Shown here in pieces: positions 34,466 to 43,941 of a DNA stretch of 64,000 nt. Origin of the DNA: Shewanella loihica PV-4 (GTDB lineage: Bacteria > Pseudomonadota > Gammaproteobacteria > Enterobacterales > Shewanellaceae); NCBI RefSeq assembly GCF_000016065.1, contig NC_009092.1, positions 2,852,001 to 2,916,000 of the forward strand. The letters are read 5' to 3'. The notes below the pieces were generated by a model. It worked only from the letters and a program-made list of their open reading frames with translations, had not been told where the DNA came from and searched no databases. Within the stretch, counting starts at the first letter, position 1. Every line of letters starts with the position of its first letter. The translations under genes and the position numbers were made by a program.

Positions 34466-37400
34466 TTAAGGTAAAACTAATTTAATCTCGCTACCCTCGG
34501 CACTCTTAAGGATATCGATGCGGCTAGCGATCTGCTCCTTCATCTCGGTCACATGGGAGATCACCCCCACCATGCGACCCGCAGACTGAAGATCCATCAG
34601 GGTTCTGATGGCCAGCTCGAGGGAGTCCTGATCCAGGCTGCCGAAGCCCTCATCGATAAACAGGGTATCGAGCTTAATGCCGCCGGCATAGGCCTGCACC
34701 ACATCCGACAGCCCAAGGGCCATAGACAGGGCCGCCATAAAGCTCTCGCCGCCACTCAGGGTCGCCACAGAGCGCACCTTGGCGGTGTAAGCATCTTCCA
34801 CCTCCAGCTCAAGGCCAGAGGCCTTGTTACCCTTGGCCCGCTCCTCCTTGCGCAGCAAGCGATAGCGCCCCTTACTCATCAGCTGCAACCTGTGGCTGGC
34901 TTCCAGCAAGACATCATCGAGCAATACGCTCAGCACGAAGCGTTGCAGGCTTATCTTGTTACCCGTGTTGCCATTGGCCACATCGGCCAGGGTGCCGACC
35001 ACGGCGTATTGCTGCTCGAGAGCGCCGGCCTTAAGATCCAGCGCCTTGAGCTGCTCCTGGGTTTGACTTAGCTGAGCCGCCCTGGCGCTCACCTTCTGCC
35101 ACTGAGCTAAGGCCTGCTGCATCACCTGCTCGGCGTCCATTTTTTGCTGCTCGAGCGCACTCATATCCGGCGCCTCACAACCGGCTAAGGCCTCTTGGAG
35201 CTGAGACAGGTTGGCCTGATGAGTGATAAGCGCCTGCTCGAACGCCTTAATCTGATTGGACAACTCGGCCTGCTCGGCCTCGGTCAGGCAGGCCTGCTCG
35301 AAGGCGGCAACGCTTTCAAATTCCGAAGTCGCTAGCGCCTGTTGGAAACTCAGGCTCTCCTGCTCCGCAAGGGCATTCACCTCACCAAGACGACGGCTGG
35401 CCGCCTCCAGCGAGGCCTTGGCCGCCGCATTATCCTGCTCCGCCTTGGCATGGGCCGCCCTCACCGATTGCTGGCGCGCCTTAAGCTCATCGATAGTCTT
35501 GGTAAGATCGGCAATGGCCGTGCTGAGCGTTGCAACGTCGCTAAAGCCCTGTGGAATGGCCGCACTTATCTGCTGATACTGCCCCTTGTCGCTGGCCAGC
35601 TGCTCGGCCAGTTTGCCGTAGTGGGCACGCGCTTCATCCAGCGCGGTTTGTAGTTCTCGTCCCTGGTGCTCGCTGCGCTCGAGCTGAGTCTCTAACTGGG
35701 CAAGTGATTGCTGCGCCGCCTTGGCCCGCTCGAACCCGTCGCTGAGCTCTGCAAGTCGCGCCTGATGCTCATCAAACGACAAGCCTGCCGCCTCGCCAAG
35801 CTCCTCCTGTAGCAGAGATGCACTTAGTTGCAGGTTCGACAGGGATTGCTGGAGCAGCTTATACTCGCTTCTGGCCTGATGCAGCAAATTGAGCGCGTCG
35901 CTCTCTCGCTGCTTAGCCTGGGCCAGCGCCTCGTCGCTCGGCAGATCAAATTCGCCCATGGCAGGCTCTGGATGTTCCAGGCTGCCACAGACGGGACAAG
36001 GCTCGCCCGGTGATAACTCTGCCGCCAGGCGCGCGGCCTGACCGCGATGCCAGCTAAGCTCCAGACGCTTATGGGCATCGATTGCCTGCTTGTGCTTTTC
36101 GGCAAGCTCACTGCCTGCTGTCTTAGCCGCCGTTAACTTTTGCTCGAGGGCCGCGATCTCCAGCCCTTGCTGCTGCCAACGCTCAAACACTTTGAGCTGG
36201 GCGCGGCCGTCGCTCAGAGATTGTTGCAACGCGAGCTGCGGCTCGGCGTCACGTTTTAGGATCTCGCGGCGACTCACTATCTCCTGGCGGGCCTGATTAA
36301 GCTCGTCTAACTGTTTGGCGCTCTGCTTACCACTCGCCTCGGCCGCCTGCATCTTGGCTTGGCCATCGGCGAGTCGCTCACTCAATTGATTGAGCTGCTC
36401 TAGCTGAGGCGCCAAGGCCTCGAGCTGGGTCAGGCGCTGCTGCTGGCTCAGCTGCTCTTGCTCAAGCGCGCCCAGCTGCTCGAAGGCCTGCTGGCTCTGA
36501 TTCAATGCCTGCTCGGCGCTAGCATGAATCTGCTGACACTCATCTAAATGCTGGCTTGCCGAGCGCTGCTCGCCGAGACGCGACTGCATCGCCCGGTAAA
36601 GCGGGCTCAGGCTATTGGCTCGACCGGCCGCCTGCAGTCTCTGTTGCCACAAAGTCGCCTCAAGCTGGCGAGCCTTTAGCCCCTCGCCCTCGCTTTGCAG
36701 CGCCTGCAGGCGATTGAAATCACTCTGCAGCTTGAGGCCCTTGTCTAGATTCTGGTTAGCCGTCAGCAGTGCCTGCTCGGCTTGCTGCTTGTGCGCTTGG
36801 GCAAGTTCCAGCTCGGGAGCGATGAGCGCCTGCTCCTCGATTAGTGCCTGATCGCTTGCTAACTCGGCGCCTTCCAGAATACCACCACGGCGATTACGCA
36901 TCGCCTCAACGTCGCGGCGGATCCCGGCTGCCTGCTGCTTGAGGCGCTCCTCGATGCGGCGATAGATATGGGTCTGAAACAGCTGGCTGAATATCTTCTC
37001 CCTGGCCTTGGAGTCGGCCATCAAGAGCTCGCGAAACTTGCCCTGGGGCAGCACCATCACCTGGCGGAACTGATCCACATCCAGGCCGGTCAGCTGCTCT
37101 ATCTGCGCGGTGGCATCAGACACCTTGGCCGCCACCAGCAATGTCTCGCTGCCATCTGTGTCGACGCGAGACAGCTGGGCCTCGCTCTTTTGCAGCGTCA
37201 CCCCCTCACCACTCTTCTTGGCCCTTGGCTGCTCGGGCACGCGGCGAATAAGATAACGCGTGCTGCCGAGCTCAAACTCGAAGCTGACCTGAGTCAGCCT
37301 CTGCTCATCGGCCATGTCGCAGCGCATCTGGGTGCCTTCGCGCTCATCCCCCGTGGTCTTGCCATAGAGGGCGAAACAGATGGCATCGAGAATCGTCGTC

Positions 37401-37522
37401 TTACCCGCCCCCGTGGGGCCGTTGATCAGAAACAGCGGGTTACTGCCCAGGGCGGCAAAATCTATAATTTGCTCGTCGGCGAAGGGGCCGAAGGCGGTCA
37501 TGGTCAGTCGCAGTGGTCTCAT
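34466..37522 (-). CDS. sbcC: SbcC, ATPase subunit of the SbcCD nuclease
   Basis: A 1018-residue SMC/Rad50-type ATPase. It has Walker A GPTGAGKT at 35-42, two very long coiled coils rich in Gln, Ala and Glu, a zinc hook CPVCGSLEHPEP near residue 510 in the middle, the ABC signature LSGGESFMAALSMALGLSDV and Walker B LDTLFIDEGFGSLDQ near the end. With SbcD it removes hairpins and protein-blocked DNA ends and cuts long palindromes. It overlaps sbcD by 4 bases (ATGA). Length and motif order are normal. Confidence 0.96.
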   Translation of the reverse strand: MRPLRLTMTAFGPFADEQIIDFAALGSNPLFLINGPTGAGKTTILDAICFALYGKTTGDEREGTQMRCDMADEQRLTQVSFEFELGSTRYLIRRVPEQPRAKKSGEGVTLQKSEAQLSRVDTDGSETLLVAAKVSDATAQIEQLTGLDVDQFRQVMVLPQGKFRELLMADSKAREKIFSQLFQTHIYRRIEERLKQQAAGIRRDVEAMRNRRGGILEGAELASDQALIEEQALIAPELELAQAHKQQAEQALLTANQNLDKGLKLQSDFNRLQALQSEGEGLKARQLEATLWQQRLQAAGRANSLSPLYRAMQSRLGEQRSASQHLDECQQIHASAEQALNQSQQAFEQLGALEQEQLSQQQRLTQLEALAPQLEQLNQLSERLADGQAKMQAAEASGKQSAKQLDELNQARQEIVSRREILKRDAEPQLALQQSLSDGRAQLKVFERWQQQGLEIAALEQKLTAAKTAGSELAEKHKQAIDAHKRLELSWHRGQAARLAAELSPGEPCPVCGSLEHPEPAMGEFDLPSDEALAQAKQRESDALNLLHQARSEYKLLQQSLSNLQLSASLLQEELGEAAGLSFDEHQARLAELSDGFERAKAAQQSLAQLETQLERSEHQGRELQTALDEARAHYGKLAEQLASDKGQYQQISAAIPQGFSDVATLSTAIADLTKTIDELKARQQSVRAAHAKAEQDNAAAKASLEAASRRLGEVNALAEQESLSFQQALATSEFESVAAFEQACLTEAEQAELSNQIKAFEQALITHQANLSQLQEALAGCEAPDMSALEQQKMDAEQVMQQALAQWQKVSARAAQLSQTQEQLKALDLKAGALEQQYAVVGTLADVANGNTGNKISLQRFVLSVLLDDVLLEASHRLQLMSKGRYRLLRKEERAKGNKASGLELEVEDAYTAKVRSVATLSGGESFMAALSMALGLSDVVQAYAGGIKLDTLFIDEGFGSLDQDSLELAIRTLMDLQSAGRMVGVISHVTEMKEQIASRIDILKSAEGSEIKLVLP

Positions 37523-38661
37523 TGCGCCGCCTCCCCTTTGTGCAGCTCATCCAGGGCCTGGGTGATCAGCTCAAGTTGCGCCTCGTTAAGTGGATCGCCG
37601 GAGACCTGAGTGAAGAAATCTTTAAACATCTCGAGCTCACCTTTCTTGATGTGATCCGAGGCGATGGCCAGCTGCTGGTTACTGGCCATCAGGCCAGTGC
37701 GCTCCAGATGCAGCACATTGGGATAGACGCTTCTGAGCTTACCCATGGCATCTAAGATGGCGTGTTTATCCAGCAGGCGCACCATCAGATAATCCTCTCG
37801 GCCGGGGTCTTTTACCCCTTGCTGCAACAAGTCTGCGAGGGCGCCCTCTATGATGCGTACATCGCGAAGCGGGCTGAGCGGTAGCAGTGTCATATTTGCC
37901 GGACTGCCTGCATTGAGCTCCACCAAAGTTACCGACTTGTTCTGATGCTGCTCGCTAAAGGAGTATTTGAGGATGGAGCCAGAGTAGCGCACCTGCTCGG
38001 CCCCCTTATATTGCGGGCCATGGAGATGGCCCAGGGCCGTATAGTCGAAGGGCGCAAAATGCTTAGGCGAGATCTTGTCTGCACCGCCGATACTCAGTGG
38101 TCGCTCTGAGTCAGATTCGCTGCCGCCGTCGAGGAAACAGTGGCCTATCACCACCTTAGGCAATCCCTGACTGTCATGGTCCTGCACCTGCTTGAGCAGC
38201 TCGACCATCGCCTCCTCATGGCTGCTGGCCTCGCATTCCAATTGCTGTCTAACGGTGGCAGGCTCGGCATATGGCAGCGGATAGAAGATGGCATCGCCGC
38301 TGCCTGAGCTTAATCTAATAGGGCTCACCTTGGGCGCCAAGGGGCCTATGATGTGCAGGCCGCTGGCCTGCATCTGGCGCGCGGCAAACCCCAGCCTTTC
38401 ATGGCCGTCATGGTTACCGGCGATCATGATGACGTCGATCCCAAGGGCGATAAATTCGTTGAGCACCTCATCGAGCAGGGCCACAGCGTTGGCCGGCGGC
38501 ACGGAGCGATCGTAGATATCACCGGCGACAATCAGGGCATCGACCTCATGGGTCTTAGCCAGGGAGACTATCTGATCGAGCACATGACGCTGATCGTCCA
38601 GCAGGCTCTGATTGTGCAGCTGACGGCCGATATGCCAGTCTGAGGTATGAATAAATTTCAT
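37519..38661 (-). CDS. sbcD: SbcD, nuclease subunit of the SbcCD complex
   Basis: A 380-residue Mre11-type metallophosphoesterase. Metal-binding motifs are intact: D8 and H10 in MKFIHTSDWHIGRQ, VAGDIYDRS, AGNHDGHERL and VIGHCFLDGG with GHLHGPQ later. The start ATG 38661 carries the family N-terminus and has GAGAAAAG upstream; the open frame extends a further 30 codons without homology. It precedes sbcC with a 4-base overlap, so the subunits are made together. Confidence 0.96.
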   Translation of the reverse strand: MKFIHTSDWHIGRQLHNQSLLDDQRHVLDQIVSLAKTHEVDALIVAGDIYDRSVPPANAVALLDEVLNEFIALGIDVIMIAGNHDGHERLGFAARQMQASGLHIIGPLAPKVSPIRLSSGSGDAIFYPLPYAEPATVRQQLECEASSHEEAMVELLKQVQDHDSQGLPKVVIGHCFLDGGSESDSERPLSIGGADKISPKHFAPFDYTALGHLHGPQYKGAEQVRYSGSILKYSFSEQHQNKSVTLVELNAGSPANMTLLPLSPLRDVRIIEGALADLLQQGVKDPGREDYLMVRLLDKHAILDAMGKLRSVYPNVLHLERTGLMASNQQLAIASDHIKKGELEMFKDFFTQVSGDPLNEAQLELITQALDELHKGEAAQ

Positions 38662-38843
38662 CTTTTCTCGTTTAAAAATGAGGAGGATAGGAAGAGAAGC
38701 TCTGCAAGCTATAGTAAGAAATGTCACCCCATTAGGCAATGCGCTGCCCAAGGCTTTGTGAAAGCGGCTTAGCAGCCGCTCAGTATTAGAGCAAAACCTG
38801 TCCTGCCAAAAACTCTTGGTCAGCGTTTGGTTTCTTCTAATTA

Positions 38844-38872
38844 AAAAAGACCCACCTTAACGGGTGGGCCTT
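38844..38872 (-). terminator. Intrinsic terminator after yghU
   Basis: On the minus strand CCCACC pairs with GGTGGG around CGTTAA, followed by TCTTTTTT. Confidence 0.82.
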
Positions 38873-38900
38873 CTCTATTTAACAAGCTTGTACGCGCGAG

Positions 38901-39761
38901 CTATTTATCCGGCGTCAATGCCAGCACGGCGTCGATATCATCAGCGCTATGACGCTCGGCCAGCTGCTCCCAGGGCTCGCCCCAGGTACGATTAACGATA
39001 CGACCGCGCTTCACCGCATCCCGCGCGGCGATCTGCTCGGCCCAGCGCTTGAGATGCACATAGCTGTCGACATCGAGGAACTCAGCCGCATCATAGGCAT
39101 GACCCAGCACCAAATTGCCATACCAGGGCCAGATCGCCATGTCGGCGATGGAGTAATTGTCCCCGGCGATATAAGTGTTCTCTGCAAGCTGCTTGTCCAG
39201 CAGATCCAGCTGACGCTTCACCTCCATGGAGAAGCGGTTGATGGGATACTCAAACTTTTCCGGCGCATAGGCGTAGAAATGGCCGAAGCCGCCGCCGAGA
39301 TAAGGCGCAGCGCCCTGCAACCAGAAGAGCCAGTTGAGTACCTGAGTGCGTTCAGGACCAGTCGCTGGCAGGAAATAGCCAAACTTCTCCGCCAGATGAA
39401 GCAAGATTGCGCCCGACTCGAACACGTTAACCTCAGTGTCACCCGTCTTATCCAGCAAGGCGGGGATCTTAGAGTTGGGGTTGACCGCCACGAAGCCGCT
39501 GGAGAACTGCTCGCCCTCACCTATCTGAATAAGATGCGCGTCATACTCGGCATCCGCGCCGAGGGCGAGAAGCTCCTCAAGCATAATGGTGACCTTCTGA
39601 CCATTAGGTGTCGCCAGGGAATAGAGCTGCAAACCATGCTCGCCCTGGGGCAGTTTGGCCTCATGACGGGCGCCCGCCGTGGGGCGATTGATACTGGCCC
39701 AGGTACCGCCATTTTCGCTGTCCATGGTCCACACTTTCGGGGGAATATAGGTTTCAGACAT
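38901..39761 (-). CDS. yghU: YghU-like glutathione-dependent disulfide-bond oxidoreductase
   Basis: A 286-residue glutathione transferase-fold enzyme close to E. coli YghU. Family segments include QLYSLATPNGQKVTIMLEEL, SGFVAVNPNSKIPALLD, LNWLFWLQGAAPYLGGGFGH and YSIADMAIWPWYGNLVLG. YghU binds two glutathione molecules and reduces disulfides. AAGGAAGC lies before the ATG. It is a single gene with its own terminator. Confidence 0.93.
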   Translation of the reverse strand: MSETYIPPKVWTMDSENGGTWASINRPTAGARHEAKLPQGEHGLQLYSLATPNGQKVTIMLEELLALGADAEYDAHLIQIGEGEQFSSGFVAVNPNSKIPALLDKTGDTEVNVFESGAILLHLAEKFGYFLPATGPERTQVLNWLFWLQGAAPYLGGGFGHFYAYAPEKFEYPINRFSMEVKRQLDLLDKQLAENTYIAGDNYSIADMAIWPWYGNLVLGHAYDAAEFLDVDSYVHLKRWAEQIAARDAVKRGRIVNRTWGEPWEQLAERHSADDIDAVLALTPDK

Positions 39762-40004
39762 ACTGCTTCCTTTATCTTATTAGTTGGTGTCGCGATCAAT
39801 AGTGTCGTCGCGCCATGCCCGCTGGGGACATACTCTGTCCTGGAGTGATCTCGGGGCGTATGCTGACAATTTAAACCCTTGTGGGGTCAATTGGATAGAA
39901 CCTTTGGCTATAGGGCCAACTGAATTGGCATGAAAGAAAACCGCCATTCGCCGCAAGGCCACAACTGACAAGCGTTCGCTCAATAAAAGGAATTTCAGAC
40001 TGAC

Positions 40005-40352
40005 TTAATCCGAATCCGCATCAGCATCCGACTCGCCCACCTGTTTGGCCTGATACCTGTCTAAGATCCCGCTGCGGGCAAGTCCGCGATGCACATTGCG
40101 GCACAGCTTGGCGAAGCGGCTCACCTCTCCGAGTAGTGGCGTGTCCCCCTGCTGGATGGCACTTTCCCAATAGCGCATCTCGCTGTCGACCAGCTCGAGT
40201 AACTTCTTGGGGCAACCGATACAGGAACCCTGAGGGCCACAGACGAAGGTCTCGGGCTCATTGAGCGGCATAGCCTGCTTGACCTGATCGATCAGCTGTA
40301 ACATGGCGGTGGTGCTATCTGGCTTGCGCGTCACAGGCGTTGAAATCTCCAT
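40005..40352 (-). CDS. Small Cys-motif protein of unknown function
   Basis: A 115-residue protein whose only striking feature is the cysteine cluster C38-x5-C44-x2-C47 (VCGPQGSCIGCPKKLLELV) plus C84, a pattern that could hold zinc or an iron-sulfur cluster. The rest is helical, with an acidic tail ESDADADSD. I do not recognise a named family. No signal peptide is present. It is transcribed alone, with a 14-bp repeat array about 70 bp upstream of its start. Coding character (codon use, length, conserved-looking motif) supports a real gene. Confidence 0.78.
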   Translation of the reverse strand: MEISTPVTRKPDSTTAMLQLIDQVKQAMPLNEPETFVCGPQGSCIGCPKKLLELVDSEMRYWESAIQQGDTPLLGEVSRFAKLCRNVHRGLARSGILDRYQAKQVGESDADADSD

Positions 40353-40421
40353 CGAATCTGACGAAAAATAAGACGGCTATATTACCTTTCCCTGAGATAA
40401 CAAAACAGGACCTGGATCATG

Positions 40422-40463
40422 GCCCCCGAATCATAGCGCCCGAATAATAGCGCCCGAATCAAG
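40422..40463. repeat. 14-bp direct tandem repeat (GCGCCCGAATMATA)
   Basis: Three copies begin at 40422, 40436 and 40450. The third runs through the stop codon of the MORN lipoprotein gene. Confidence 0.85.
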
Positions 40464-41502
40464 GCCGCTCGTAATAGGTCTGCTGACCGGAAGCGTTAAA
40501 GTAAAACGCCTCGAGTAATTTCCCTTGGCCGTCGAAGCGCTCACGCTTAATCAGGTTGCCCGATTCATCGAAGGTCTTCACCTCTGTATTCACCATGACC
40601 CCCTGGCGATACTCCTTGGCAGTCATCAGCTGGCCATTGCAGTGATAGGACTCGAATCGCCCCTGCTCGACGCCCATCTCATAGTGGGCGAGCTCCTCCA
40701 GCGCGCCGCTAGACTGACAGAAACGGCGCTGCTCACCGTGGCGCACAATCAGTGGATCGAAACCATATTGCTGCTGCGATTGTAGGCGACCGTTTGGCCA
40801 GTAGGTCTGCTGCGCGGCCAGATTGCTCTGCCTATCATAGGCATAGCGCGTCTTGACCTTGCCGCTGGCATAATAGGTTATCTCGCTGAGCCGCTTAAGA
40901 TCCTGTTTACGAAACAGGGCGTCGCTGGCCAAGCTGCCGTCTGGGAAATAGTGACGCAGGCGCTCACGCTGTTCGCCGTCCTGAAAGAAGAGGTGCGTCC
41001 AGGGGCGTCCCTGCTCATAGGTGATGGACTCGACTGTCTTATCGCCCTCTAGGCGGCGATAACTTTCTATAATGCCAGCCTCATCGAACAGGGCGACCGC
41101 CTGCTCCTCGCCATTCTTGTAGATGGCCTGACGTTTCGGTCGCTGGCTTTGCATATGGTAGTCTAAGTGCTCACCCTCTCTTATCCCTTGGCGATACCAA
41201 CCCTGGGACAAGATGCGACTGCCCTCGGCTGAGAAGCTAAATCCATGGCGTTTCCCCTCGAGGTACTGGGTGGCGCCAAAGTAAGTCGCCGGCTCGCCTC
41301 GGGTCGCTATGCCGCTAAAGGGCTTGCCGCGATAGCCAGTGAGGCAATCGGTCTCGACCCAGATCCCGTAAACCTGCTGCTTACTGCACTCGATAGGCGC
41401 AAGCGACTGCTCATCTATGGGCAACTGAGGCGCCTGATGACAGCCGGGTAACAGCAAGAAGGCCAAGAGCGCCGGAGAGATAAGCTTGACGCCTGGCTTC
41501 AT
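40459..41502 (-). CDS. MORN_2-repeat lipoprotein
   Basis: A 347-residue lipoprotein. The signal peptide ends in a lipobox LLPG before Cys (ALLAFLLLPGCHQAPQ), with C21 as the lipidated residue. Nearly all the rest is made of about ten degenerate MORN_2-type repeats of about 20-24 residues (AAQQTYWPNGRLQSQQQYGF; RFESYHCNGQLMTAKEYRQG). Such proteins are often auto-annotated as YwqK-family antitoxins because of the repeat alone; the lipobox argues against a cytoplasmic antitoxin. It is the last of four minus-strand genes of the MORN locus, 110 bp downstream of the 772-residue gene. Confidence 0.88.
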   Translation of the reverse strand: MKPGVKLISPALLAFLLLPGCHQAPQLPIDEQSLAPIECSKQQVYGIWVETDCLTGYRGKPFSGIATRGEPATYFGATQYLEGKRHGFSFSAEGSRILSQGWYRQGIREGEHLDYHMQSQRPKRQAIYKNGEEQAVALFDEAGIIESYRRLEGDKTVESITYEQGRPWTHLFFQDGEQRERLRHYFPDGSLASDALFRKQDLKRLSEITYYASGKVKTRYAYDRQSNLAAQQTYWPNGRLQSQQQYGFDPLIVRHGEQRRFCQSSGALEELAHYEMGVEQGRFESYHCNGQLMTAKEYRQGVMVNTEVKTFDESGNLIKRERFDGQGKLLEAFYFNASGQQTYYERP

Positions 41503-41522
41503 CTTATCCCGGCTCCAATTTT

Positions 41523-41539
41523 TTCGAGCAAAGCTCGAA
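41523..41539. other. Perfect hairpin between two MORN genes
   Basis: TTCGAGC and GCTCGAA flank AAA. There is no T run on either side, so it may be an mRNA processing or stability element in the transcript rather than a terminator. Confidence 0.5.
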
Positions 41540-41612
41540 TTCTTGTTCCGGCTTTGATCGAATTGAGCTGTTCCAGCGTCCTTTGGATAAATGGCACGTA
41601 TCTTCTTCTCAT

Positions 41613-43931
41613 CTAGTGATGTTCCGTCTTGATCAGCTTGCCGAATTGATCATAGAAGGCCCAGTCGCCGGCCTGACGGTCCGCGATATAGCTGCCTTCG
41701 CTGCGCAGCTCACCACTTGGCCAGTAGGCGCGCCACAAGCCTTCCTTGCGAGAGCGCAGGAAGGCCCCCTGCTCGGCCTGCTTGCCATTAGCGTGAAAAT
41801 AGCTGGCCTCGCCTTCACGTTGACCATCCAGCCACTGCTCCTTGGCCTGGGGCTTACCCGTCTGGAAGTAGCTGAGCTGCTCGCCACTCAGCTTGTCATT
41901 CTGGTAGTGGGCGCGCACCTTTAGCTGGCCATTGGGGTAATATTTGGCGTACTCGCCGTTAAGTTTACCCGCAAGATACTCGCCGCTTTCCGACAGCACG
42001 CCGTCTTCAAACCAGCTTTGCCAGAGTCCAACTTGCTCCCCCTTGAGCATCTCGCCCTCGCGCTTGAGTTGACCGTTATTGGCGTAATACTCGCTGTAGT
42101 GGCCGCTGAGCTCACCCGCCTGATATTGCTCGCTGCGATAACGCACCTGCTTGAAGCTGTAATAGGCCCGCTCGCCCTCGAGTTTGTCCTGGCGGTAATG
42201 GCTGACGCGATAGATGTTGCCCTCAGGAATAGGGCCAAAGCTGGGATCTTTCTCCTGGTAGCGATACTCGGTCCACTCGCCCTCCTTGCGATCCTCAAGG
42301 TAATGACCTGTCACCCGGCGACGTCCGTTATCGAACTCGCTGTAAGGCCCGTTTAGCTTGCCCGCCTCGAAGGTCATCTCGCGACTCACGATGCCCTGAC
42401 GATACTGACGCCAGGTTCCCTGTTTCTCGCCATCCTTGTACTCGCCAGCTTCGTTGAGATCGCCGTTGGCATACCAGCGGGAAAACGCGCCATGTAGCGG
42501 ATAGCGACTGCGACCGGCGATTTTCTCATCGCTGTAATGGATAAGTTCTCTGGGTTTACCCGTCTCATAGAAGGATTCATATTTGCCGACCCATTGCCCG
42601 TCGATGCGCGTGCCGCGCTCCTTGAGGGTGCCGTCGTCGAAATAGCGCTCGGCCTTGCCTGTCTGGCGATTGTCCTGATACTGATCCAAGCTGCGCAACT
42701 GGCCATTATCGTAATAGGCGATGAAATCCCCATGGCGCGCGCCCTGACGCCACTGCTCCTGACGCTGCAACTTGCCCTGACGATAGGTCTCGAACTTGCC
42801 ATCTTTCAGCCCCATATCGTAATGCTCAGTGGCCAGCAGGTTACCCGCCGGATCGAAGCGCTGCTGCAGGCCATGCAAGGGATATTGCCCGTTGTCGGCC
42901 AGTATCTGATCCTGGTAGCGAATCACCTTCTTGGGTTTACCATCGTCAAAATAGGTCTTCTGCTCGCCCGCCTGCAAGCCCGCCTTATAGTTCAGCTCGC
43001 TCACCAGGATACCGGCGCGGTTAAAATAGCGCTGAATGCCGTCATGTTCGCCATCGAGGTAGTTTTCCTCCTCGAGCTTGACCCCTGTGTCGCTGTAATG
43101 CACCAGAGTGCCCTGGCGCAGATCCTCACGATACTGCCCCTGCAGCGATAACTGGCCATTGGGATAGTAGCTTAGACTCTCGCCATGGAGGCGACCGGCG
43201 ACGTAATGCTCGTCACGCTCGGGCGTGCCATCATCATAGAACGTCTGCCAGCGGCCCTGACGCTCGCCGTTGGCATCTAGCGTGCCAGTCTCAATCACCT
43301 GTCCCTCACTGTTTTGCGCAAGAGAAGGGCCGGACAACTGGTTGTTGGCATACTGCTGGCTCTGAGCCAGCACGCCGTTGGCATGGTAGGTCTCCCACAC
43401 TCCGTGGCGCAGATTATCGACATAGGTCTCTTTGGCCTTAAGCTTACCGCTGGCGAAATAGCGCAGCACCTGGGTCTTTACCCCAGCCTCATAGACCGTC
43501 TTCTGATAGAGGTTACCCAAGTCATCATATTCGGCCCACTCGCCGCTTGGCACGCCGTTGAGATAGAACTGCTCCTCACTCAGCTCACCATTTGGGCTAA
43601 ACAGCTGCCAGCGCCCCGACTGCAGGCCGCTGACATACTCACCGTCCACCAACTTCTGATTATTAGGTAGATAGACCTGCCAACGACCATTGGGCACGCC
43701 CTGGGCAAACTCCCCCAGGGTATAGCCTTGATTATCCCGCACCAGGGTCACCTGACCACTCAGCGCCATGCCGGTGGCCAGGTTGTAGTAGGTGGCGATC
43801 CCTTCCTGCTGGCGGATCTCCACCATCAGACTGGAAAGATTCTGACTCGCCGCCACGGGGCTGGCAATAAAGCTAGACACGCCCAGGCCGAACCCAGCCA
43901 ACAACACAGAATAAGCGCGATTAGAGTGCAT
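41613..43931 (-). CDS. Large exported MORN_2-repeat protein
   Basis: A 772-residue protein with a signal peptide (YSVLLAGFGLGVSSFIASPV, then AAS) and about 28 consecutive repeats of 23-24 residues that fill the whole mature chain. The repeat consensus is roughly (Q/K)LxxxxxYxxGxxxGxWxxYyxnG, for example ELSEEQFYLNGVPSGEW and QLKVRAHYQNDKLSGEQL. This is the MORN_2 pattern, which makes long twisted beta-sheets. Two repeats (near 340 and 480) carry a shared insert RYPLHG-like. Nothing enzymatic is visible. AAGGAAGC precedes the ATG. It is the third gene of the MORN locus and is followed 110 bp later by the MORN lipoprotein. Confidence 0.9.
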   Translation of the reverse strand: MHSNRAYSVLLAGFGLGVSSFIASPVAASQNLSSLMVEIRQQEGIATYYNLATGMALSGQVTLVRDNQGYTLGEFAQGVPNGRWQVYLPNNQKLVDGEYVSGLQSGRWQLFSPNGELSEEQFYLNGVPSGEWAEYDDLGNLYQKTVYEAGVKTQVLRYFASGKLKAKETYVDNLRHGVWETYHANGVLAQSQQYANNQLSGPSLAQNSEGQVIETGTLDANGERQGRWQTFYDDGTPERDEHYVAGRLHGESLSYYPNGQLSLQGQYREDLRQGTLVHYSDTGVKLEEENYLDGEHDGIQRYFNRAGILVSELNYKAGLQAGEQKTYFDDGKPKKVIRYQDQILADNGQYPLHGLQQRFDPAGNLLATEHYDMGLKDGKFETYRQGKLQRQEQWRQGARHGDFIAYYDNGQLRSLDQYQDNRQTGKAERYFDDGTLKERGTRIDGQWVGKYESFYETGKPRELIHYSDEKIAGRSRYPLHGAFSRWYANGDLNEAGEYKDGEKQGTWRQYRQGIVSREMTFEAGKLNGPYSEFDNGRRRVTGHYLEDRKEGEWTEYRYQEKDPSFGPIPEGNIYRVSHYRQDKLEGERAYYSFKQVRYRSEQYQAGELSGHYSEYYANNGQLKREGEMLKGEQVGLWQSWFEDGVLSESGEYLAGKLNGEYAKYYPNGQLKVRAHYQNDKLSGEQLSYFQTGKPQAKEQWLDGQREGEASYFHANGKQAEQGAFLRSRKEGLWRAYWPSGELRSEGSYIADRQAGDWAFYDQFGKLIKTEHH

Positions 43932-43941
43932 ATGAGCTTCC

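Noticed and set aside
40459..43931. MORN_2 proteins as YwqK-family antitoxins
   Set aside because: Signal peptide and lipobox place them outside the cytoplasm, and no LXG or other toxin gene lies beside them.
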